This document shows, in pieces, positions 17,023-25,667 of a DNA stretch of 64,000 nucleotides. Origin of the DNA: an uncultured Eubacteriales bacterium (lineage in GTDB: Bacteria; Bacillota; Clostridia; Oscillospirales; CAG-272); the NCBI GenBank assembly GCA_900546695.1, contig URDX01000009.1, forward strand, positions 4,978 to 68,977, read 5' to 3'. Position numbers and translations under genes: made by a program. The number at the start of each line of letters is the position of its first letter. The stretch's first letter is position 1. A model generated the notes under the pieces. The model did no database searches. It saw only the letters and a program-made list of their open reading frames with translations, and had not been told where the DNA came from.

Positions 17023-18033
17023 TTGTTCGATTCGGTTGTTGCAAACAGGAATACGGTGGATATGCTTACCCGTGCCGTCGGTGTTGGCAGGCTGCCGCAC
17101 GCGCTGATAATCGAGGGCGCGTCGGGCAGCGGTCGGCATACCATTGCATTTTCGACCGCTGCCGCGCTTGCGGGCGGCGATGCGGATACCGAGCGGAGAA
17201 TGCGTGAGGGGCTTTGCCCCGACGTGCGGCTCATCGGCTGCGCGGAAGGTCGCAAGACCATCGGTGTCGAGACCGTTCGCGAGCTGACTCGCGCCGCGTA
17301 CATTACGTCGAACGAGTTCAACTTTCGTATGTTTATAATCGAGGATGCGGAGACTATGACGGTGTCCGCGCAGAATGCATTTCTTAAGCTTTTTGAGGAG
17401 CCGCCTCAGGGGGTATACTTTGTGCTGCTCTGTCTTTCTGCGTCGATGCTGCTGCCTACCGTACGTTCGCGCGCACAGCTGCTGCGTACCGAGCGCTGTC
17501 GTGACGAGGATGTAAGGGAATATCTGATAAAGTCGAGCCCGCGCGCCGCAGCGCTTGCGCGTGACGGCGGAGTCGAGCTTGACAGGATAATCACCGCCGC
17601 CGACGGCTCGATAGGTGAGGCGCTGCGTCTGCTTGCCCGCTCGGGCGGCGCGGATCGCGTTCGCTTGGCATCGGAGGGCATAATAAACGCGATAGCGTCC
17701 CGCTCGGGCGCTGCGGTTATGCTTTCGGTGTCGAAGCTTTCTTCCGACCGCTCCGACGCATCCGACATTCTCGAAATGACGCTTGACGGACTGCGCGAGC
17801 TGCTTTATCGCCGCTGCGCGGGCACGGAGACGGACGGCGCTGCCGAGCTGCCGCTGTATGATGCTGCATCGGACGCGAGTGCCGACGACGGCCTTGCCGA
17901 TTCCATGAGCACGCGGGAGATATGCGACTGCATCACCGCGCTGTGCGATGCCCGTGACCGTATCCTGCACAATGCAAACGTTCGTCTTGCGCTTACCTCC
18001 GCTGCGCTGCGGCTGAGGTCTGTAATCGGCTGA
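17023..18033 (+). CDS. holB: DNA polymerase III delta' subunit
   Basis: This protein has 336 residues. The start is TTG at 17023, 8 nt after GGAGG (17010-17014); an earlier TTG at 16993 sits at the transcription start and has no ribosome site. It is a clamp-loader AAA+ subunit with a degenerate P-loop GASGSGRHT (Lys replaced by Arg, as expected for the non-hydrolysing delta'), the box FIIEDAETMTVSAQNAFLKL and the SRC-like motif region FEEPPQGVYFVLL. The usual Cys4 zinc module is mostly lost, leaving a single Cys in GLCPDVR. It is followed by ricT 83 bp later, the order also seen in Bacillus subtilis (holB-yaaT). Confidence 0.88.
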   Translation: MFDSVVANRNTVDMLTRAVGVGRLPHALIIEGASGSGRHTIAFSTAAALAGGDADTERRMREGLCPDVRLIGCAEGRKTIGVETVRELTRAAYITSNEFNFRMFIIEDAETMTVSAQNAFLKLFEEPPQGVYFVLLCLSASMLLPTVRSRAQLLRTERCRDEDVREYLIKSSPRAAALARDGGVELDRIITAADGSIGEALRLLARSGGADRVRLASEGIINAIASRSGAAVMLSVSKLSSDRSDASDILEMTLDGLRELLYRRCAGTETDGAAELPLYDAASDASADDGLADSMSTREICDCITALCDARDRILHNANVRLALTSAALRLRSVIG

Positions 18034-18116
18034 CGGGGACGAATATTTCGCGCCGCCGACCGACATGCGGCAGTGCCGCACAAAAGCTAATATGCCTGTA
18101 ACCGAAAGGAAATAAT

Positions 18117-19907
18117 ATGGATAATACCGAATTTAACGGAGAACTTTCCGCGCGCGACGCGGAGGAATTTGACGCGCTGCCCGATGAGGATATCGAGCTC
18201 GAGGTCGACGCTGAGATGACTGTCGAGACTGACGATGCGGATGTGTGTGACGAGCCGACAGATGCAGATGACGCTATGGATGATTCAGAGGCAATCGGTG
18301 CGGACGACGATATGCCGGCAGCGCCCGTCGGCGCTGAGGATGCCGCATTCTATGCTGCAGATGAAAGTGATGCGGAAGATGATATCGAGCCTGACATCGA
18401 CGTAGACGGTTATGCCGATTCCGACGGCTGTGTCATTGATGCCGAAACGGATAATAACAGCAGCGAGAGTCCCGCCGACGAAAACGGGAACGACGCTGCG
18501 GGTGCGGCTGAGGATAAAGCAGCCGAGGGCGACGCAGGGCGCGTTTACGATGTCGTTTCTGTCAGCTTCAAAAAGTCGGGAAAGGGCTACTATTTTGATG
18601 CTGCGGGCGAGAGCTATTCGCGCGGTGACAATGTTATAGTTGAGACATCGCGCGGGACGGAGTACGGCTCCGTAATCTGCGGAAACCGCGCCGTGACCGA
18701 GCGCGAGATTGTACAGCCGCTGCGCCCCGTTCTCCGTCGCGCGACAGATGCGGACGAGCAGATACATCGCGACAATCTCAGAAAAGAGATAGACGCGTAC
18801 AATGCCTGCGTTGAAAAGATAGCTAAGCACGGGCTCGATATGAAGCTCGTCGATGTTGAGTATACGTTTGACAACAGCAAGCTCATCTTCTATTTCACCG
18901 CTGAGGGCAGGGTCGATTTCCGCGAGCTCGTCAAGGACCTTGCGGCTATGTTCAGAACGCGCATCGAGCTGCGTCAGATAGGCATACGCGACGAGGCTAA
19001 GCTTATGGGCGGTCTCGGTATCTGCGGTCGCCCGTTCTGTTGTCATTCCTTCCTTTCCGACTTCGTTCAGGTGTCGATAAAGATGGCAAAGGAGCAGAAT
19101 CTCTCGCTCAATTCGAGCAAGACGAGCGGCGCGTGCGGCAGACTCATGTGCTGTCTGCGTTACGAGTACGACGTTTATTGCGAGGAGATAAAGAAAACGC
19201 CTAAGCTCGACGCGGTCGTTGAGACCCCCGACGGTGAGGGTATTGTCAAGGAGACCATGCCGCTGACGGGCAAGGTCAGAGTTGAGGTAAGAAAGAAGCA
19301 CGATACGTCGGTCAAGGTGTACAGTCGCGATGATGTTACAGTCGTTCAGGGTAAGAGTGCGAAGGAGTATATCGCGGAGAAGAATGCCGAGCTTGAACGG
19401 CTCGAGGCATCCCGCCCCGAGCGTCACGAGCGACCCGAGCGCAAGCCGATGTCGAAGCCGGATAAGGCTGCAACCATAGAGGAGGCAGAGACCCGCCGCG
19501 CAGAGCGCGCAGCGCAGGCGCGCGCCTGCATCGGACTTGAGACTGCCGCTGTGGCTGAGACCGACGGCGGACAGGGTGAACCGCGTGACGGCGAACGCCG
19601 CCGCGACGGCAGACCGCCGCGTGACCGCAGAGGCGGTCGCGGCAGGGACGGTCGCAATAACCGCGAGCCGCGCGAAAGTCGCGAAAATCGTGAACAGCGT
19701 GAAAGCCGTGACAATCGCGAACCCCGCGAAAACAGAGAGCCCCGTGAAAATCGTGACAGCCGTGAAACACGTGAGGGGAGAGAATCCCGTGATAATCACG
19801 ACAACCGTGAACAGCGCGAAGGCAGAGACCGCCGTAGGGGCGGGCGCGGCAGACGCGGACGCCGCGGGTCGGGCGGCTCGAATAATTCGGGCGGTCAGGG
19901 CAATTAA
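18117..19907 (+). CDS. ricT: RicT/YaaT-like PSP1 domain protein with long acidic and RE-rich extensions
   Basis: This protein has 596 residues, about twice the usual length (about 275). The core (about 142-405) matches PSP1/RicT: VVSVSFKKSGKGYYFDAAG, VETSRGTEYG, GIRDEAKLMGGLGICGRPFC and SSKTSGACGRLMCCLRYEYD, with the cysteine pairs that bind Fe-S in the B. subtilis Y-complex. The first about 140 residues are nearly all Asp, Glu and Ala. The last about 145 are a basic, disordered tail of NRE/SRE/DNRE units (about 19660-19830) ending in RGGRGRRGRRGSGGSNNSGG, like RNA-binding RGG tails. RicT helps RNase Y process operon mRNAs in Bacillus. The tail may be a direct RNA contact; that is inference. 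Confidence 0.85.
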   Translation: MDNTEFNGELSARDAEEFDALPDEDIELEVDAEMTVETDDADVCDEPTDADDAMDDSEAIGADDDMPAAPVGAEDAAFYAADESDAEDDIEPDIDVDGYADSDGCVIDAETDNNSSESPADENGNDAAGAAEDKAAEGDAGRVYDVVSVSFKKSGKGYYFDAAGESYSRGDNVIVETSRGTEYGSVICGNRAVTEREIVQPLRPVLRRATDADEQIHRDNLRKEIDAYNACVEKIAKHGLDMKLVDVEYTFDNSKLIFYFTAEGRVDFRELVKDLAAMFRTRIELRQIGIRDEAKLMGGLGICGRPFCCHSFLSDFVQVSIKMAKEQNLSLNSSKTSGACGRLMCCLRYEYDVYCEEIKKTPKLDAVVETPDGEGIVKETMPLTGKVRVEVRKKHDTSVKVYSRDDVTVVQGKSAKEYIAEKNAELERLEASRPERHERPERKPMSKPDKAATIEEAETRRAERAAQARACIGLETAAVAETDGGQGEPRDGERRRDGRPPRDRRGGRGRDGRNNREPRESRENREQRESRDNREPRENREPRENRDSRETREGRESRDNHDNREQREGRDRRRGGRGRRGRRGSGGSNNSGGQGN

Positions 19908-19967
19908 AGCACGGGTAAAAAACAAATAAAGATTCGACAAAATTAGCAGCGCTGCCGTTAAATGCTG

Positions 19968-19996
19968 TTGACATAACTGAACCTGTGTGATATAAT
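19968..19996 (+). promoter_or_regulatory. Promoter for the ferredoxin gene
   Basis: TTGACA (19968-19973), 17 bp, TATAAT (19991-19996). The ferredoxin ATG at 20061 follows a GGAGG site at 20047-20051. Confidence 0.85.
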
Positions 19997-20060
19997 AGCA
20001 CCGTCCCGAGGGCGATGCGCCCGAAGGAAGACGATATAGAATACATGGAGGTATTTTACG

Positions 20061-20231
20061 ATGGCATACAAAATTTCCGATGAGTGCATTTCCTGCGGCG
20101 CATGCGCAGGCGAGTGCCCTGTAAGTGCTATTTCCGAGGGTGACGGAAAGTACGAAATCAACGCTGATGAGTGCCTGAGCTGCGGTGCATGTGCAGAGGT
20201 TTGCCCCGTAGGCGCACCTGCTGCTGAGTGA
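20061..20231 (+). CDS. 2[4Fe-4S] clostridial-type ferredoxin
   Basis: A 56-residue protein with two complete cluster motifs: CISCGACAGECP (residues 9-20) and CLSCGACAEVCP (36-47), each CxxCxxCxxxCP. This is the classical low-potential clostridial ferredoxin, a soluble electron carrier for hydrogenases, oxidoreductases and reductive enzymes. It has its own consensus promoter and is followed by a terminator, so it can be transcribed alone at a high level. It lies between ricT and trmN6, at the position of yabA in the B. subtilis cluster. Confidence 0.95.
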   Translation: MAYKISDECISCGACAGECPVSAISEGDGKYEINADECLSCGACAEVCPVGAPAAE

Positions 20232-20385
20232 TTTTAAACCATCAGGTTGGGACGCTGAAAAAGTCCGGACCGAAAAAGTGAATAAGCAGCTACTCCGATT
20301 TTGCATTGCAGAAGAGCTAAGCGAAATCAGAAGAAATCCTACCGGTTTTTTCGGGAATAATGAAATTTACTTTTTCTGCGAGCGC

Positions 20386-20419
20386 TTTTGCCCCTTGACG
20401 TACGCCTGACGGGGCAAAA
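20386..20419. repeat. Inverted repeat
   Basis: TTTTGCCCC (20386-20394) and GGGGCAAAA (20411-20419) form a 9-bp stem with a 16-nt loop. It is flanked by Ts on the left and TCACTC on the right. It may be an extra terminator for the ferredoxin transcript or an RNA element. Confidence 0.5.
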
Positions 20420-20450
20420 TCACTCACTCCGAACATTTTTATCTGTCCCC

Positions 20451-20490
20451 AAGGGGCTGTTAAAAAGTTGTTTTTTAACAACCCCTTTTC
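20451..20490 (+). terminator. Intrinsic terminator of the ferredoxin transcript
   Basis: AAGGGGCTGTTAAAAA (20451-20466) pairs with TTTTTAACAACCCCTT (20472-20487) with one mismatch, and is followed by TTCTTTT. Confidence 0.8.
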
Positions 20491-20512
20491 TTTTACGTGA
20501 GGATTAAAAAGC

Positions 20513-20539
20513 TTGAGCAGGAAACGGTTCGAATATAAT
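20513..20539 (+). promoter_or_regulatory. Possible weak promoter for trmN6-rsmI
   Basis: TTGAGC (20513-20518) and TATAAT (20534-20539) are only 15 bp apart, so the -35 fit is poor. It sits just after a strong terminator, where the next operon needs a promoter. Confidence 0.4.
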
Positions 20540-20631
20540 TAGGAAATCGGTCGCTGCTGCGCAGAAAGCAGACTGACATTATGCAGCTCAATCCGAACGC
20601 GCAGACGTGCAAATTAAAAGGAGGCGGAGAG

Positions 20632-21372
20632 ATGGACGATATATGTTTGCCGGGGGAATCGGTCATTGACATAAATCTCGGTATGCGTATGATACGCACC
20701 GACGGCGGTTTTACCTACGGCACAGACGCACTGCTGCTCGCCGCCTTTGCGCGCGGGGGAGGCGCGGGGCGCTGCGCTGATCTCGGCAGCGGTGCGGGCT
20801 CGATATCGCTGCTGCTTGCTGCGGCGGGAAAGTATGAGCATGTTACCGCAGTTGAGGCGCAACCCGACTATGCGGCGCTTGCCCGTCGCAATGTTCTGCT
20901 GAACGGTATTTCCGACCGCGTTGATGTTCTTGAGAGCGACATACGCGAGCTGCCGCGCGGAATGCGATTTGACGCAGTGGTGTCAAATCCGCCGTATATG
21001 AAGGTAAGCTCGGGAAAGGCTGCTGCCGACGGAGGGCGTAACCGTTCACGGCACGAGACGCGCGGCGGGATATCCGAATTTTGTGCTGTGGCGGCGCAAC
21101 TGCTCGAATGGGGCAGCCCGTTCTACGTTGTTTATCGCCCCGACAGGCTATGTGACCTTATCTGCGCTATGCGCGATGTCGGCATAGAGCCGAAGCGCAT
21201 GTGCTACGTGCAGTACGACGCTTTGCACGAGCCGTCGCTTGTGCTTGCAGAGGGGGTGCGCGGTGGCTCTGCTGCGCTGCGTCTGCTGCCTGCGCTTCTT
21301 TTGCGCGATGCATCGGGCTGTGAGAGCGAGAGATACCGCGAGATAATCGGGAGCATGAGCTTTGGCGGCTGA
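20632..21372 (+). CDS. tRNA1(Val) A37 N6-methyltransferase-like protein (YabB/TrmN6)
   Basis: This 246-residue protein starts at MDDICLPGES (20632), preceded by a strong AGGAGGCGGAGA site. The Rossmann methyltransferase motif I is ADLGSGAGSISLLL (about 48-61), acidic motif II is AVEAQ, and the catalytic VVSNPPYMK (about 121-129) is the NPPY motif of N6-adenine methyltransferases. The N-terminal GFTYGTDALLLAAFA is typical of the TrmN6/YfiC/YabB group, which methylates A37 of tRNA1(Val) in Escherichia coli. It precedes rsmI, as yabB does in Bacillus. Confidence 0.85.
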   Translation: MDDICLPGESVIDINLGMRMIRTDGGFTYGTDALLLAAFARGGGAGRCADLGSGAGSISLLLAAAGKYEHVTAVEAQPDYAALARRNVLLNGISDRVDVLESDIRELPRGMRFDAVVSNPPYMKVSSGKAAADGGRNRSRHETRGGISEFCAVAAQLLEWGSPFYVVYRPDRLCDLICAMRDVGIEPKRMCYVQYDALHEPSLVLAEGVRGGSAALRLLPALLLRDASGCESERYREIIGSMSFGG

Positions 21373-21520
21373 TACGGCTTTTGTCTGGTGCCGATTTTGA
21401 AACATGCGGGCGCGGAAATGCATGATGCACCCGGCGAGCGATACGGATATTGAACGAAAACACACGCGATATGATTACAGAAAGGCAGCTTTCGCCGTGC
21501 GGAAGCGATGGTTATATACA

Positions 21521-22405
21521 ATGAGCGGATTTTCCGATAACGGTGCGGAAATAAGAGAGAAGAACAGAACAGAGGCGGGCACGCTCTACCTTCTCGCGTC
21601 GCCGATAGGCAATCTTGCGGATATTTCGGAGCGCACGGTAAAGGTGCTGTCCGAATGCAGCTTTGTTGCGGCGGAGGATACCCGCGTCAGCGGAAAGCTG
21701 CTCTCGTCGCTCGGCATTTCAAAGCCGATGATGCCGTATCATGAGCACAACAAGCAGCAGGCGGGCGCGGAGATTGTGCGCAGACTGCGCGGCGGCGAGA
21801 CGTGCGCACTTATGACCGATGCAGGCACGCCCGGTATTTCCGACCCCGGCAGCGATATCGTCCGCGCATGTATCGACGGCGGCATTCCCGTAACGTCGGC
21901 GCCCGGCTGCTGTGCGGCAATAAATGCGCTTATACTTTCGGGCTTTGATACGCGCAGATTCTGCTTTGAGGGCTTTTTGCCCGAGAAAAAGAAGGAGCTT
22001 GATGAGCGTCTTTCCTTTCTGCGCGGCGAGCGGAGAACGATGATATTCTATTCCTCGCCGCACGATCTGCGCCGCGTGCTTGCGTCGCTTTCCGAATATT
22101 TCGGGGCGGAGCGCCGCGTCGCTCTGTGCAGAGAGATGACAAAGCTGAACGAGGAAATCGAGCGCACAACGCTCGGTGCTGCGACAGAGAGCTACACAGA
22201 GCGGGCACCGCGCGGGGAGTATGTGCTTGTTCTCGAGGGTGCGCGGGGAGATTCGGATGCTTTCTGGCATGAGCTTAGCGTGCCGCAGCACGTCGCGTAC
22301 TATGAGGAAAAAGGCATGAAGCACATGGATGCGGTAAAGGCGGTCGCAGCCGACCGCGGTGTTGCAAAGAACATTATATACAAAGCGGTGCTTGACGAAA
22401 AATAA
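21521..22405 (+). CDS. rsmI: 16S rRNA (cytidine1402-2'-O)-methyltransferase RsmI
   Basis: This protein has 294 residues when started at MSGFSDNG (21521). The ribosome site is weak, and a GTG at 21496 is a possible alternative. The tetrapyrrole-methylase fold is clear: GTLYLLASPIGNLADISERT, AAEDTRVSGKLL, MTDAGTPGISDPGSDIVRAC and SAPGCCAAINALILSG. The C-terminal region holds VALCREMTKLNEEIERTTL. RsmI 2'-O-methylates C1402 of 16S rRNA in the decoding site using SAM. It is the last gene of the holB-to-rsmI cluster and is followed by a terminator. Confidence 0.92.
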   Translation: MSGFSDNGAEIREKNRTEAGTLYLLASPIGNLADISERTVKVLSECSFVAAEDTRVSGKLLSSLGISKPMMPYHEHNKQQAGAEIVRRLRGGETCALMTDAGTPGISDPGSDIVRACIDGGIPVTSAPGCCAAINALILSGFDTRRFCFEGFLPEKKKELDERLSFLRGERRTMIFYSSPHDLRRVLASLSEYFGAERRVALCREMTKLNEEIERTTLGAATESYTERAPRGEYVLVLEGARGDSDAFWHELSVPQHVAYYEEKGMKHMDAVKAVAADRGVAKNIIYKAVLDEK

Positions 22406-22504
22406 TGAATTCTGCCCCTGCTATGCTGAATCCGTGCAGCCGGACTGCCTTTGAACAAAATGAGATTGCCTGACAAAACAAAGCGAAATATCACAGCATA
22501 AGAA

Positions 22505-22540
22505 AAAGCCTTGCCCGAGCAGCTGCTCGGGCAAGGCTTT
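22505..22540. terminator. Bidirectional intrinsic terminator
   Basis: A perfect palindromic stem of 17 bp (22505-22521 with 22524-22540, ends AAAGCC and GGCTTT) lies between the convergent rsmI and ABC importer genes. Confidence 0.88.
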
Positions 22541-22573
22541 ATATTCGCTGCATATTTTGCTTAGACGAGTTTG

Positions 22574-23362
22574 TCAGGACAGCATCGCCTTGTCGGAGAG
22601 CTCTCCGCCTGCGGTAGAGAAGAGCTTAACGAGCTCTTCGGGCGTGAGCTTTTTCTTCTCTTCGCCCTTGATATCTACGACAACTCTGCCTTCGTGCATC
22701 ATGATAAGGCGGTTGCCGTGCGTGATGGCATCGTGCATGTTATGCGTTATCATGAGAGCGGTGAGCGAGTTTTCCTGTATTATCTTCTCGGAGAGGTCGA
22801 GCACCTTAGCTGCGGTTTTGGGGTCAAGTGCGGCGGTGTGCTCATCGAGCAGAAGCACCTTCGGCTTCTTGAGCGATGCCATGAGCAGGGTCAGCGCCTG
22901 ACGCTGACCGCCCGACAGCAGTCCGACGCGGCTCGACATTCTGTCCTCAAGACCGAGGTCAAGGTCACGCAGCAGCTCGCGGTAGTGCTCGCGCTCGGCT
23001 CTCGTGATGCCCCATCCGAGTCCGCGGAATTTGCCCCTGCGCGCGGCGAGTGCAAGGTTCTCGTCTATCTGCATGGTCGGAGCGGTGCCCAGCATGGGGT
23101 CCTGAAATACACGTCCGATATAGATCGCGCGTTTATATTCGGGGAGGCGGGTGACATCCTTTCCGTCGATGAGTATCTTTCCCGAATCGACACGATAGGT
23201 TCCCGCAATCGTATTGAGCATGGTGGATTTTCCTGCGCCGTTTCCGCCGATGACGGTTACGAACTCGCCCTCGTTTATTGTCAGGTTAAGTCCGCAGAGT
23301 GCATGCTTTGCGTTGACGGTGCCGGGATTGAAGGTGAGGTGTATATCATGAAGCTCAACCAT
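22574..23362 (-). CDS. ABC importer ATPase, TrpXYZ-type
   Basis: This 262-residue protein has Walker A GGNGAGKST (about 39-47), Q-loop VFQDPMLG, signature LLSGGQRQALTLLMA, Walker B PKVLLLDEHTAALD and the switch His in MITHNMHDAI. The His in place of the usual Ala/Pro after the catalytic Glu (DEHTAALDPKTA) is typical of this importer subfamily. It overlaps the permease gene by 8 nt, so the two are translationally coupled. It energises the permease at 23355-24335 with the lipoprotein at 24663-25667. It could equally be one of the related branched importers for amino acids or amino-acid-like compounds. Confidence 0.88.
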   Translation of the reverse strand: MVELHDIHLTFNPGTVNAKHALCGLNLTINEGEFVTVIGGNGAGKSTMLNTIAGTYRVDSGKILIDGKDVTRLPEYKRAIYIGRVFQDPMLGTAPTMQIDENLALAARRGKFRGLGWGITRAEREHYRELLRDLDLGLEDRMSSRVGLLSGGQRQALTLLMASLKKPKVLLLDEHTAALDPKTAAKVLDLSEKIIQENSLTALMITHNMHDAITHGNRLIMMHEGRVVVDIKGEEKKKLTPEELVKLFSTAGGELSDKAMLS

Positions 23363-24335
23363 TTATTTTGCCTCCCTCTGCTGCGACGGCAGCGGTCTTG
23401 CCTACCTTTCTCTTGCTTGCCTTTGCCTTAAAATACGGAAGAGCGAGGAAGAGCGCGACTATAATAGCGGTGAAGAGCTTAAGGTCATCGGTGTTAAGAC
23501 CGAGCTTAAGCACGACGGTCATTGCAAGGTAGTAGATGATAGCGCCGATAACGACCGACAGCAGCTTGAGTGCAAAGTTCTTGAATACCTTAGAGAGCAG
23601 CACTTCGCCGACGATGACCGCAGCGAGTCCGATTACTATCGCACCTCTGCCCATATTGATATCGGCAAAGTTCTGATACTGCGAGAGCATTCCGCCGCAG
23701 AGCGCGACGAGACCGTTCGAGAGCATGAGACCGAGAACGATATTCGTGCTTGTGTTGATGCCCTGTGCGCGTGCCATGTTCTGATTTGCGCCCGTTGCAC
23801 GGATGGAGCAGCCGCGTTCCGTTCCGAAGAACCAGTACAGCAGAGCGATTATTCCGATAATAAACGCAAGCAGAATGAGCGCGGATTTTAAGATGGTCGA
23901 GGTCGACTCGCCGAGGGTGAAGTTAGAGGACGAGAGGACGCTTGACATATTGAAGGGGAGAGGGATATTTGATCTTGTCGAGACAAAGCCTCCCATGATA
24001 CGGAGATTTATCGAGTAGAGGGCGAACTGTGTAAGAATTCCCGCAAGGATAGCGGGTATTCCGCATGCGGTGTGCAGCAGACCCGTGACGAGACCCGCGA
24101 GCAGACCGCTGAGAAACGAGCAGAGCAGGGCGAGCCATGGGTTGACACCCGAGGAAATCAGGATAACGCAGACCGCGCCGCCCGTAGCGAGCGAGCCGTC
24201 GACCGTAAGGTCGGCGATATCGAGAATACGGAAGGTTATGTAAACTCCGATAGCCATTACGCCCCATATCAGACCCTGCGCTGCAACGCTCGGCAGCGAG
24301 CCGGCGAGGGATGAAAAGAAGTTTAAAATTGCCAT
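23355..24335 (-). CDS. ABC importer permease, BPD_transp_2 family
   Basis: This 326-residue integral membrane protein has about eight to ten helices. LDIADLTVDGSLATGGAV (about 38-55) is the hallmark of the permeases that pair with ABC_sub_bind proteins (TrpY-type). TERGCSIRATGANQNMARAQGI (about 171-192) is the cytoplasmic coupling loop that contacts the ATPase. The tail is Lys-rich. It starts after AAAGGA. A stable hairpin lies between this gene and the binding-protein gene upstream. Confidence 0.88.
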   Translation of the reverse strand: MAILNFFSSLAGSLPSVAAQGLIWGVMAIGVYITFRILDIADLTVDGSLATGGAVCVILISSGVNPWLALLCSFLSGLLAGLVTGLLHTACGIPAILAGILTQFALYSINLRIMGGFVSTRSNIPLPFNMSSVLSSSNFTLGESTSTILKSALILLAFIIGIIALLYWFFGTERGCSIRATGANQNMARAQGINTSTNIVLGLMLSNGLVALCGGMLSQYQNFADINMGRGAIVIGLAAVIVGEVLLSKVFKNFALKLLSVVIGAIIYYLAMTVVLKLGLNTDDLKLFTAIIVALFLALPYFKAKASKRKVGKTAAVAAEGGKING

Positions 24336-24662
24336 AGCTTATTTTCCTTTTACGGTTAATACGGTGATTCGTTTATTCTTGTCGCTGAAGGGAACGGGCA
24401 ATACACAATCATCATATGCGGCGATATCCGCACCGAGTAGAATGAATAAATATCAATCCGCGGTGAAAAATGCTCCGCTCTGAGCGACGTTCTTTGTCTA
24501 TCCTTAAAACCGAGCTATGGGAAAGGTGTAAACCTTTCCCATATTTGCATATTTACATTGTCGGCTGCATGCACCGCCGGGCGGCACGCGCGGTTGTCGA
24601 TTGCTTAGGTCGGCGAAATGCGCCGCGCTGATGCACTGTGATGCGGCTTCCGACTGCTTTTA
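24336..24662. other. Long intra-operon spacer with hairpin
   Basis: The 327 bp between the binding-protein and permease genes hold no gene. The only clear structure is the hairpin at 24517-24542. Confidence 0.5.
24517..24542 (-). terminator. Intra-operon hairpin, partial terminator or 3' end stabiliser
   Basis: A perfect 11-bp stem (ATGGGAAAGGT with ACCTTTCCCAT) closes a GTAA loop. On the minus strand it is followed after a few bases by GTTTTAAGG, a weak U-run. Such hairpins after a binding-protein gene often raise its mRNA level relative to the permease. Confidence 0.55.
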
Positions 24663-25667
24663 TCAGCCCTCGGTACTGAGAGCGGTATACTCGTCGGACG
24701 GAACCTTAATTCCGAGCTGCTCGCAGATCTCGGGATTGTAGTACTTAACAAAGCTATTGCTGTACTCGATAGGCATTTCGGATACCTTGGATTCACCCTT
24801 GAGTATCTTTACAGCCATTTTACCGGTGGTCTCGCCGAGCGACTTATAGTCGATGGAGAGGGTAGCAACACCGCAGTTGGAGCAGATACCCTGCTCACCT
24901 GCTACTACGGGGACCTTTGCCGGAACGGTTACGTTCGCGATAGCCTTGCCGTTGGAAGCAGCGGTGTTATCGGTCGGGATATAGATTACGTCGCTCTCGT
25001 CGCATGCTGTCTTGGTTACCGATGCAACGTCGTTAGTGTCGGTAAAGGAGTAGGGCTTAACGGTGTAGCCGAGGTCCTTAAGGTAGGGGGTGATGGTGTC
25101 TATCTGATACTTGCTGTTAGGCTCTGCGGAGCAGTAGAGAAGACCGACATTCTTTGCATCGGGGAACCACTCCTTGATCATAGCAGCCTGCTGATCGAGC
25201 GGAGCAAGGTCGGATGCGCCGGAGATGTTTCCGCCGACGGTGCCTGTCCAGTTGCTTATCTGGAGCGCGGTTGCGTAATCGGTGATGGAGGTACCGAGAA
25301 CGGGTATGGTCTTAGTTGCGCTTGCCGCTGCCTGAAGCGGTGCGGTAGCGTTTGCGAGAATGAGGTCAACGCCGTCCGAAACGAAGCCAGAAATGATGGT
25401 GGTGCAGTTGTTCGATTCGCCCGATGCGTTCTGATTGATTATCTCAACGTTGTCCTTGCCGAGACCTGCCTCGACAGCCTCGATAAAGCCCTCGGTAGCA
25501 GCGTCAAGAGCGGGGTGCTGTGCGAGCTGGCATATACCTATCTTGTACTTGCCGTTCGACGCAGACGCGCCGCTTGCCGTAGTCTCTGTTGTTCCTGTGT
25601 CGGAGCTGCATGCACACATCGTTCCGAGTGTTGTGACTGCAAGCAGTGCCAAAAGAAATCTCTTCAT
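24663..25667 (-). CDS. ABC transporter substrate-binding lipoprotein (ABC_sub_bind, TrpX-like)
   Basis: This 334-residue protein starts at MKRFLLALLAV (25667) after GGAGGG. The lipoprotein signal peptide ends LGTMCACSSD, with Cys20 the likely lipidated residue, followed by a Ser/Thr/Ala linker. The mature part has the ABC_sub_bind pattern: YKIGICQLAQHPALDAATEG, VDLILANATAPLQAA, GLLYCSAEPNSKYQ, DVIYIPTDNTAAS and ATLSIDYKSLGETTGKMAVK. Members of this family have been linked to import of tryptophan or other aromatic amino acids; the ligand here is unknown. The gene sits behind a leader of about 370 nt that may control it by attenuation. Confidence 0.88.
   Translation of the reverse strand: MKRFLLALLAVTTLGTMCACSSDTGTTETTASGASASNGKYKIGICQLAQHPALDAATEGFIEAVEAGLGKDNVEIINQNASGESNNCTTIISGFVSDGVDLILANATAPLQAAASATKTIPVLGTSITDYATALQISNWTGTVGGNISGASDLAPLDQQAAMIKEWFPDAKNVGLLYCSAEPNSKYQIDTITPYLKDLGYTVKPYSFTDTNDVASVTKTACDESDVIYIPTDNTAASNGKAIANVTVPAKVPVVAGEQGICSNCGVATLSIDYKSLGETTGKMAVKILKGESKVSEMPIEYSNSFVKYYNPEICEQLGIKVPSDEYTALSTEG

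Larger units (their letters stand above)
20232..20631. other. Intergenic region between ferredoxin and trmN6
   Basis: This stretch holds an inverted repeat at 20386-20419, a strong terminator at 20451-20490 and a weak promoter at 20513-20539. In 20240-20340 I see no gene and no known RNA. Confidence 0.6.

Noticed and set aside
18285..20306. Minus-strand open frame opposite ricT and the ferredoxin gene
   Set aside because: Its hydrophobic, repetitive protein derives from the antisense of acidic and RE-rich repeats. The two sense genes are certain.
20521..20545. TTCGAA-containing segment resembling a tRNA T-loop
   Set aside because: No acceptor or anticodon arms surround it; it is part of a promoter region.
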